Assembly: GCA_033239125.1 (NCBI GenBank)
Contig: BSWB01000001.1
Coordinates: 55,767,501 to 55,831,500 of the forward strand
DNA: 64,000 bases
Source: Fagopyrum homotropicum
Taxonomy: Eukaryota > Streptophyta > Magnoliopsida > Caryophyllales > Polygonaceae
Reading direction: 5' to 3'
The position numbers and the translations under genes are program-made. The notes beneath the pieces were generated by a model. It did no database searches and was not told the DNA's origin. It was given only the letters and a program-made list of their open reading frames with translations. Positions 56,988-64,000 of this stretch are shown here, one piece after another. Each line of letters starts with the position of its first letter. Within the stretch, counting starts at the first letter, position 1.

Positions 56988-57139
56988 TCTCACCCCCCTA
57001 AAAACAAGTTTCATCCCGAAACTTGCAAAATCCCAAATCCTCTCGGACCCATATACTGAGGTATAACTCTTTCTATCGGAGGCATCACATCTCCGTTCAA
57101 TAGGTCCCAACCTATATCATTCTATAACCTCAAAACATA

Positions 57140-57410
57140 AACATGGAGGAATCATCAACTCCAGAAATTAGGACCATAACGCTATCCAAAGGCATAGAGG
57201 AAACACATCTCTTGCCATACTCACGACACAGGGCATAGAGGAAATACATCTCTAGCCAGATCATACTCAAATATAAAGCATGGAGGAAAAACATCTCCAA
57301 CGAGACTATGTCCATCAAGGTAGCATGGAGGAAAGAACCATCTCCAGCTAAATCCTAATTGCACTCAGATAGCATGGAGGAAAGAACCATCTCCGGTTAT
57401 AATCATAAAT
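57140..57410 (-). repeat. Tandem repeat in the Tekay-like 3' UTR
   Basis: About six copies of a 40-60 bp unit with the core GCATGGAGGAAA-AACCATCTCC (for example 57190, 57235, 57277, 57321 and 57371 in plus coordinates), just upstream of the 3' LTR in element sense. Confidence 0.7.
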
Positions 57411-57708
57411 CATGCTAGCACATCAAGATTTAATAAGATCGTATATCACATCATAGCTAGCAAGAAAATAAAAATATCAAAACATATAAGCACATAATCA
57501 CATACTCACCAAGATAGCACTAAGATCTACTCGGTGATCCTATAGGTGCATCTATCTCAGCATAAAACTCTGGATAGTTCCTCTGGATACTATCCTCAGT
57601 CTCCCATGTAGCCTCCTCAAGTCCTCGTCTCGACCACTATATCCTCAACATGGGAATGTCCTTCGAACGTAGGCGTCTCATACCTCGCTCTAGGACTGCA
57701 ATCGGGTG

Positions 57709-59165
57709 CTAATCAAAAGTGTGGTCTGTCTCAACCACCAAATTATCATAACTCACAATGTGCCTCGGATCTTGTATATACTCCCTCAGTTGAGACACGT
57801 GAAACACAAGATGAACACCCTCTAACCTCGGAGGCAAAGCTAATCTGCAGGTTGTCATCCCAACTCTATCCAATATCTCAAAAGGACCGACATATCGGGG
57901 ACTCAGCTTCCCCTTTATGCCAAAACATCTAACGCCTCGCGTCGGAGATACTCTCATCCAAACATGAGCTCCCACTCTGAACTCTAGAAGTCGACACCTC
58001 CTGTGTGCATATGACTTATGGCGACTCTGTGCAACCAGCATCCTCTCTCTGATCAGCGCTACTCGAGCCATATCATCTTAAATCTGCTCTAGCGCTATCC
58101 CACCGATACTGCTAGGCTCATCCCAGGATAATGGTGTACGACATCTATGTCCATATAGTGCCTCATAAGGAGCCATCCCAATTGATTCATGCTAGCTGTT
58201 GTTGTATGAGAACTCAACCTATGGGAGGAAATGTAACCATCCCTGTCCCCAATCCAACACACAAGCTCGCAGCATGTCCTAAAGGGTTTGAATGGTCCTC
58301 TTTGACTGACCATTTGTCTGGGGGTGAAACGAAGTCGTGAAATGTAGACTCGTCCCCAAAGCAGTCTTAATCTGATGCCAAAACCTCGAGGTAAATCGCC
58401 CATCTAGATCAGAGACGATCGTCCTCGGTACACCATGAAGTCTCACTATTTGTCTAGTGTACTCCTCAACTAATCTTCTCACTCGCCACGTCTCTTTGAT
58501 AGGAATAAAACGTGCCATCTTATTCTATCTATCAACAATAAACTCAGATAGCATCAAAACTCTTACTGGGCCTCAATCCGGTTACAAAATCCATGGAGAC
58601 GTCCTCCCAATTCCATTGCGGCACTGGAAGTGGATGAAGCTCACCTCCAGGTCTGCAATGCTCTATCTTGACCTGCTGACAGGTCGCACACTATGCCACA
58701 AATCTGGCTACATTGGACTTTAGCCCTCCCCACCAATATGACCGTCTCACATCATGGTACATCTTACTCATACCTGTATGTACTGAGTAAGGTGTACAAT
58801 GAGCCTCCTATAAAATCCTTTGTCTCAACTCTGCATCAGTAGGTATAGAGATATGGTCATGGCGTCTCATCACTCCATCTGCTCCAATGGAGAATTGGGG
58901 TGCCTCACCACGAGACATCCTCTCTCTAATCCTCATCAAGGTCGGGCAGGTCCCCTACTTCTGTTGGATCTCATCCAACAGACCAGGTAGAACCTCTAAG
59001 GTGTACAATTGAACATCCTCATCAAGAAACTAGATGTCAATCTCTAGGCAAGGTAGATCCCTCTGAAGCTGAGGCTGAACTATCAATTTGGAAATCGCCT
59101 TCTCTCGAGGCGTCTTCCTGCTTAGGGCGTCGGCGACAACATTCACCTTCCTTGGATGATATAAT
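57709..59165 (-). pseudogene. pol: Tekay-like pol: RNase H end and integrase, frameshifted
   Basis: In minus-strand order: the RNase H end ILYHPRKVNVVADALSRK (about 59155-59100), then a damaged stretch. The integrase core follows with VSMDFVTGLRPSKSF (about 58600), the second Asp in SDLDGRFTSRFWHQIK and the Glu region HPQTNGQSKRTIQTL (58390-58285). A frameshifted piece runs to about 58095. The C-terminal domain is VGAHVWMRVSPTRGVRCFG, then KGKLSPRYVGPFEILDRVG and VFHVSQLREY (57980-57760). Substitutions such as SDRD to SDLD, several stops and at least two frameshifts make it inactive. The KLSPRY-GPFEI ending is typical of the chromoviral Tekay/Del clade. A chromodomain is not visible. Confidence 0.75.
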
Positions 59166-59181
59166 ATGAAGAACCGGTAGG

Positions 59182-60308
59182 TGAAATATATAAGGTAAAA
59201 TATACTCTAGAAGGGGGGGGGGTTGAATAGAGTATGAGAACTTTTCACAAAACAAATCTCAAGGCCTTGAAACTCCTTTCAAGGGCCTTGATGTCGATAT
59301 GTGATCTTTGTGATACTTTGATTTCAAGGGCTTTGAAACTACTTTCAAGGGCCTTGACTTCTTGCTCCTGCAAAACAAAGTTAGTCACAATAAAGTATAT
59401 ATTATGCAAAATTGAAAAGATTGATACGAGGATATGTTTACGAAGTTCGGCTCTAAATAGCCTACTCTCCGTCCCAGGGTATAGCCTTAGGATCTAATTA
59501 TCTATTATCAGCTTCAAAGAGTCCTAGATACAAACTAGAAGAAATCCCCTTATTCTCTCACTACAGCAAATGCTACGATCTAGCTCCAACTCTCAACCTA
59601 GCTATAATAACCTAGTTACTTCGCAGAGTAACACACACTCTAATATAACACTATTTAGATCTTCCAATGAAGCTCTTGTGTTTTCTCTTTCTAAGGGGAT
59701 ATAGATTTAGCGTAAAAGTGAGAAAGAAAAACAATGAATGAAGATGTTTAGATTGATTGAAGACGTAAAGATGTTTTCCTTTGTAAGCTTGTGTATTTGT
59801 CTTCTTCGACCATCATCTTCATTTATACTCTTCTATGGAGAGGTCTTCTACCGTTGTAGAGATGACCGTTTGAAGATGAATCTTCTTCTCTATGAAGATC
59901 GTTTCTTGTTTTGAGATAAGGTAGACGTTGCAAATCTTCAGCTCCTGAGAACATGTCGAGTCCTTAGCTCCTTGATCTTCTCGTCTTCTGTTGACTCGAG
60001 AGAGAAGATATTTTGCCGCTCTTTGATTTTAGAAAATCTTCTGAAAAGATTCTCTAATCTTCGGTTGAGATCTTTTTGTTAAAAAAAATCTTCTTGGAAA
60101 ATCTTCAGCTCATTTGAATCCTTGTTTCGTGCATCTATAACTCCAAGACCTTTGACATCGTCTCTTTGTAAACGCTATCTTCCTTCAAGGCCCTTGATAT
60201 TTTGATAAAACTTTCACTGAATTCAAACCCAAACATCTAGAGCATATAATCAATACATTGTTAGTGTATCCAACTACCACATTTGTGTTAAGTCTTCCAT
60301 CACCAACA
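59182..60308 (-). repeat. SIRE-like 3' LTR (about 1.13 kb)
   Basis: The minus-strand start TGTTGGTGATGGAAG at 60308 is reliable. The end (ATATATTTCA at 59182) is the best TG/CA candidate next to resumed Tekay sequence, but the inverted-repeat match is weak. A G9 run is at about 59212-59221. CAAGGGCCTTG-type palindromes are at 59259, 59280, 59346 and 60185. A TATAAAT box (minus) is at 59821-59829. The LTR is rich in AAGATCTTC-like motifs. Confidence 0.7.
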
Positions 60309-60700
60309 CCTGTAAAACATTTTAATCAATGTGGAGTTTTCAATCTCCCCTTGATGTAAGATAACACAAATGTTTTATCAAACCTGCATTTGTTAGTTTA
60401 GCAATGCATATAAAAATCAAAACTAAAAATGCAGAATGCAGTATATCGAAATGTCGGATCATATTTCTCTCCCTTTGTCTTTCAACAAGGGAGAAGAATA
60501 AAAAACCAGTCAAAGTACGAAAGTTTTAAGCACGATTACAGACCTAAAACGAGAGTATTTTCACAAACCATAAAAAGTTTTTCAAAACAATCATGACAGG
60601 CAGAGAACTTCAGGTTTCCTTATACCACTTGGAGGAGCTTCCTTTAATAGTCTCTTAAACACATATCTCTCCAACGATCCTTAACATCAGTAAGTTCACG
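60309..60700 (-). other. SIRE-like 3' UTR and polypurine tract
   Basis: CATCAAGGGGAGATTG on the minus strand (about 60340-60355) is the purine-rich tract, set 32-47 bases before the LTR start rather than abutting it. No ORF. Confidence 0.5.
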
Positions 60701-60712
60701 TTCTTTGAGAGA

Positions 60713-62046
60713 CTAATCTGTTCCCCTTTGTGCAGAATTCTTGTCATATTTCTTGACCACCCCAAACTCTTCGATCATCAAAATGTCTGGGTCTTCTGGC
60801 AATGGTTGGCGAATGGGTTTATCCTTAACAATCTTATGACATTGAGCCATAATCTTTTCAACATCCTTTGTAGTGGCATGTCCATCATCTTCTGAGATGG
60901 GCTTAATACTGTTAGCAGTTGTACGAGACAGAGCATTAACATGAAACATTTGATTTATTTTCTGGTTAACAATTCCCAGCAAATCTTGTGTTTCATCCAT
61001 TTTTTCACACTGAAGCTCTAAAATCCAAAAGATCAGATCTTAGTGAATCCACTGCTCTTTCGACAAATTCCAAACGCTGCTCTGTAGAAAAATTCCATTC
61101 TGGCTGCTCCTTCAAAACCCATATAGTACTGAAACCCTCTTGAGTCTTCTTAATTCCTATGGTCTCAAAGACAGATTCATCCAATCCTCCATTGTAAATT
61201 TGCAAATCCTCATAAGAGAAATCAACTGAAAAATGCCTAAAGATTATGGGAAGCAGATTTCCATAAGGCAGATGACTAGTGCTTGGAGAATTGATGACAT
61301 TTACCATGTGAGACAAAATAATCTCAGGCAGATTTACTTTCAACCCATTCACCTCATTGTAGACTAAAGCCAACACAATATTGGCTATGATATCCTTGCT
61401 AGCAAACCTAGGTACTATACATCTGTCTAAGATAGCATAAATGATTCTGGCCTCCAGAGTTAAACAAGTGATAGTGGGTGGTGATAAAGCATTAGGAAGG
61501 AGAACTGTTCTCTGGATAGTCTTACAGTTATAGCAGGGTTAGAGTATTCAGAAGCGTCATATGGAGGAACACCAAAGATATGAGCTATAATCTTAGAGGT
61601 AATAGTGATTTTCTTACCTTTGACGACTGAATCAGAATCCATTCTCCTCTTTCTCTTCTTGCAGTTAAGTTTATGTAGAACAACCTGGTCAATCGAGGGT
61701 ATGAGGATTCTCCTGGATTTAACATGATCCAGATTGTGCTTGCTTGATAAACTTCGAATCCCGGCAATGAGAAACAGGTAAACAGTTCACAATGAACTAA
61801 CTCACCCATGCATTGATAGCGATCATCATACTTTGTTAGCCATTTCTTGGCTACTGTTGGACTTGCAAACTAACTCGAAGGAAGCCAAGTCTTATTAAAA
61901 ATATCTGCGTCGCTTGAGAAATTTGACGAACTCGAGATTGACCCAGATCCGGAACTTGAGTCGGAATCAGATGATACTTGAACTATCCTCTGTCGTTTGG
62001 GGACAAATGATGTTGCTTCGTCCATTGAAGGTCTCTTGGATGCCAT
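60713..62046 (-). pseudogene. SIRE env-like ORF (decayed)
   Basis: The probable start is the ATG at 62046 (MASKRPSMDEATSFVPKRQR), followed by a Ser/Asp-rich stretch. After a stop at 61870 the same frame gives CFSLPGFEVYQASTIW and LTRLFYINLTARR. Shifted frames then give GKKITITSKIIAHIFGVPPYD and AREQ-like segments. Further on are LVYNEVNGLKVNLPEIILSHM and YGNLLPIIFRHFSVDFSYEDLQ (61376-61005), and a final charged helical part (MDETQDLLGIVNQKI, from 61000). The domain resembles the 'putative plant transposon protein' family found between pol and the 3' LTR of SIRE elements. No transmembrane helix is evident. At least three frameshifts and two stops. Confidence 0.65.
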
Positions 62047-62474
62047 GAAAATTTTGAGAAGAAGATGAAGAGGGTTTGAGAAATCAGAAGAGTAAAGCAC
62101 TGTTCTTTCAAAGGGAAAAGGAAGTGGAAGAAATAAAGAGGGAAGAGAAGTGGTTTTTAAGGGAAGAAGTCTTATCAACGTAAGATCAAAATATTTTTAA
62201 GATCTTGAGAAAATCATTGTCGATAAAAATTCTTTCCATAAATTTTGGTAACCACTTTTCAAAATTCTTTGAATCTGATAACAAAACCTTTTGAAATCCC
62301 TTTTAAAGAATAAAAATTAGACAATTCAATATCTAAAGGATATGAATTTCTAATTGATCCGTTTTATTTATATACCCTTTGAAATATGTTTCAAGGCCCC
62401 TTGAATTTTTTTCAAGGCCCTTGAAAACATTAGTTGGGCTGCATGCGTAGGAACAAATAAACTCGTTTACTCCC
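62047..62474 (-). other. SIRE pol-env spacer with palindromes
   Basis: Non-coding. Contains TTCAAGGCCCTTGAA (62411-62425) and TTTCAAGGCCCCTTGAA (about 62389-62405), the same motif family as in the LTR. Confidence 0.65.
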
Positions 62475-64000
62475 CTACATTAATGCTTCCTTGTTCAACA
62501 TACCAATCTCCAATCTAATAAAATTAAATTCTTCCTCCGGAAGAGGATTGGTAAAGAAATCTGCAAGCTCCAAGTTAGTTGAGATAAAAGAAATCGAAAC
62601 ATCACCTTTCTCAACACGAACACGTATGAAGTGATGCCTTACAACAATATTCTTAGTCCTTGAATGTTGCACTTGATTTTTGGTTATAGAAATAGCACTA
62701 GTATTATCACATTTTATAGGAATACCTTTCAAGTCAAAGCCAAGATCACAAAGTTGTTGAGCAATCCAAAGAATTTGTGCACAACATGCTCCTGCAGCTA
62801 TATATTCACGTTCAGCTGTGGATATGGCAACAGAGTTTTGCTTCTTGGAGTGCCAACTAATTAGGGATGACCCTAAGAATTGGCAACATCCAGAAGTACT
62901 TTTTCTATCGACGTTATAACCTGTAAAGTCTGCATCTGAATATCCAACTAGATGAAACAAGCTTTGACGTGGGTACCATCACCCTAGATCCTTAGTGCCA
63001 TTGAGATACTGAAAAATTCTTTTCACAACTATCAAGTGTGACTCTTTAGGATCAACTTGAAATCTTGCACACATGCACACGCTAAACATAATGTCAGGAC
63101 GACTAGCAGTTACATACAACAATGAACCGATCATACCTCGATACTCCTTTTGTACTACACTTTTGCCATTCTTGTCATGGTCTAGCGAAAGTGTTGAACT
63201 CATAGGAGTCTTTGCAACCTTAGATTGATCCATTTTGTATTTCTTAAGCAAGTCTCTAGTATATTTGCTTTGATTGAGAAAAATTCCTTTCTTTGCTTGT
63301 GTAACTTGAAGTCCCAGAAAGAAATTAGCTCTCCCATTAAGCTCATTTCAAATTCCCTGCACATAATATCTGAAAATTCCTTGCAGAGGAAATCATTAGT
63401 AGCACCGAATAATATATCATCAACATAGATTTGCACTACTAGAATACGTTGCCTCTAGTTTTGATAAACAATGTTTTATCAATCAAACCTCTTTTGAAAT
63501 TGTTTTCAAGAAGATATTTAGACAATCTTTCATACCAAGCTCGAGGAGCTTGCTTAAGACCGTAAAGAGCTTTGTCTAATTTAAAAACATGATCTGAAAA
63601 TTCATCATTTTCAAAACCAGGAGGTTGAGCAACGTAGACTTCTTCTTCTAAGAAGCCATTTAGAAAATCACATTTTACATCCATTTGAAAAAGTTTTATG
63701 CTCATGAAAGATGCAAATGAAAGTAGCATATGTATGGCTTCTAACCTGGCAACTGGAGAAAAAGTCTCCTCATAATCAATACCTTCTTCTTGGTTATAGC
63801 CTCGTGCTACAAGTCGTGCATTATTTTGAATTACTTTGCCATTTTCATCCAATTTGTTTTGAAAGACCCATTTCGTGCCAATAACTGATTGATGTTTTGG
63901 TCTTGAAGTAAGAGTCCATACCTTGTTCCTCTCAAATTCATTCAATTCATTTTGCATGGTAATGATCAAATCAGGTTCTTGAAGAGCTTGAGCGTAGTTC
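62475..64000 (-). pseudogene. pol: SIRE-like Copia pol: reverse transcriptase and RNase H
   Basis: It runs in from the right edge. RT has WVFQNKLDENGKVIQNNARL and VARGYNQEEGIDYEETFSPV. The first catalytic region is LFQMDVKCDFLNGFLEEEVY (Asp kept), followed by YGLKQAPRAWYERLSKYLL (63970-63460). After a frameshift near 63440 come QIYVDDILFGAT (YVDD intact), then another shift, and SLLYVTASRPDIMFSV. A TGA near 62977 precedes RNase H: GYSDADFTGYNVDRKSTSGC, STAEREYIAAGACCAQILW, and RHHFIRVRVEKGDVSISFIS with LADFFTNPL near the end (62475). It is a dead copy with two frameshifts and one nonsense change. Confidence 0.82.

Larger units (their letters stand above)
55038..59181 (-). mobile_element. Tekay/Del-like Ty3/gypsy retrotransposon, 3' half
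   Basis: On the minus strand: the end of RNase H, integrase, a 3' UTR with tandem repeats, a polypurine tract and a 3' LTR. It is inserted in an Athila-like LTR and itself interrupted at about 59181 by a SIRE-like Copia element, so its 5' half lies outside the window. Confidence 0.8.
59182..64000 (-). mobile_element. SIRE/Maximus-like Copia retrotransposon, 3' part
   Basis: On the minus strand from the right edge: RT and RNase H, then an env-like ORF region, a UTR with palindromes, a polypurine tract and a 3' LTR. Copia pol followed by an extra ORF before the 3' LTR is the hallmark of the SIRE/Maximus lineage. It is inserted in the Tekay-like pol at about 59181. Confidence 0.8.

Overview
This is a 64 kb piece of a flowering-plant (probably eudicot) nuclear chromosome. 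It is AT-rich and made almost entirely of nested transposable elements. Superfamily and clade names rest on translated motifs and element structure read by eye, because no database search was possible. There are only two traces of ordinary host genes. One is an apparently intact single-exon gene at 28823-29365 with a WEDLPGIPK-type motif. The other is an SDHAF4 (succinate dehydrogenase assembly factor 4) pseudogene at 16027-16311 with a nonsense codon in its conserved C-terminal signature.

Left third (1-15785) is a three-deep nest. A Copia element survives as the RNase H end plus 3' LTR (13816-15785). It was hit by a plus-strand Athila-type Ty3/gypsy element (Athila-2, 6962-13810), and that was hit by a minus-strand, better preserved Athila-type element (Athila-1, 1-6961, running off the left edge). 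Athila-1 keeps gag and pol in one frame broken by only three TAA codons, and has a duplicated leader with two tRNA-Asp-type primer sites. Athila-2 keeps the integrase (with a deletion), an Athila ORF3/env-like gene with an internal TATA box upstream, and a 3' LTR.

Middle (15786-30238): SDHAF4 pseudogene, a small hAT-like element, a 1.2 kb TIR element bounded by (TA)n tracts, a SIRE-type LTR fragment, a 1.4 kb MULE-like element, a Tekay-like LTR cut by a 5'-truncated Copia element, and the host gene.

30239-41269 is Helitron territory, all reading on the minus strand. A decayed Pif1-type helicase gene with a clean Helitron 3' end comes first. It is followed by an 8 kb array in which a Helitron 5'-end-like segment, a hairpin minisatellite and a promoter-like module recur about seven times. 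The promoter-like module pairs an ATCCCACATCG-like box with TATAAATA, always exactly 33 bp apart. This matches the architecture of plant Pol II U-snRNA promoters (USE plus TATA) and is the most striking signal in the window. An Athila-2-family solo LTR with a perfect 5-bp TSD sits in the array.

Right part (41270-64000): an old LINE remnant, a decayed endogenous Caulimoviridae capsid region, a full-length LINE with 14-bp TSDs and five in-frame stops along one frame, a tRNA-derived SINE-like sequence, an Athila-like LTR fragment, a minus-strand Tekay/Del-like gypsy element, and inside that a minus-strand SIRE-like Copia element with an env-like ORF that runs off the right edge.

A second theme crosses families. 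Three LTR-retrotransposon families here each carry their own short palindrome scattered through LTR and internal sequence: CCACGGCCGTGG in Athila-1, CCTCGACCGAGG in Athila-2, and CAAGGGCCTTG in the SIRE-like element.
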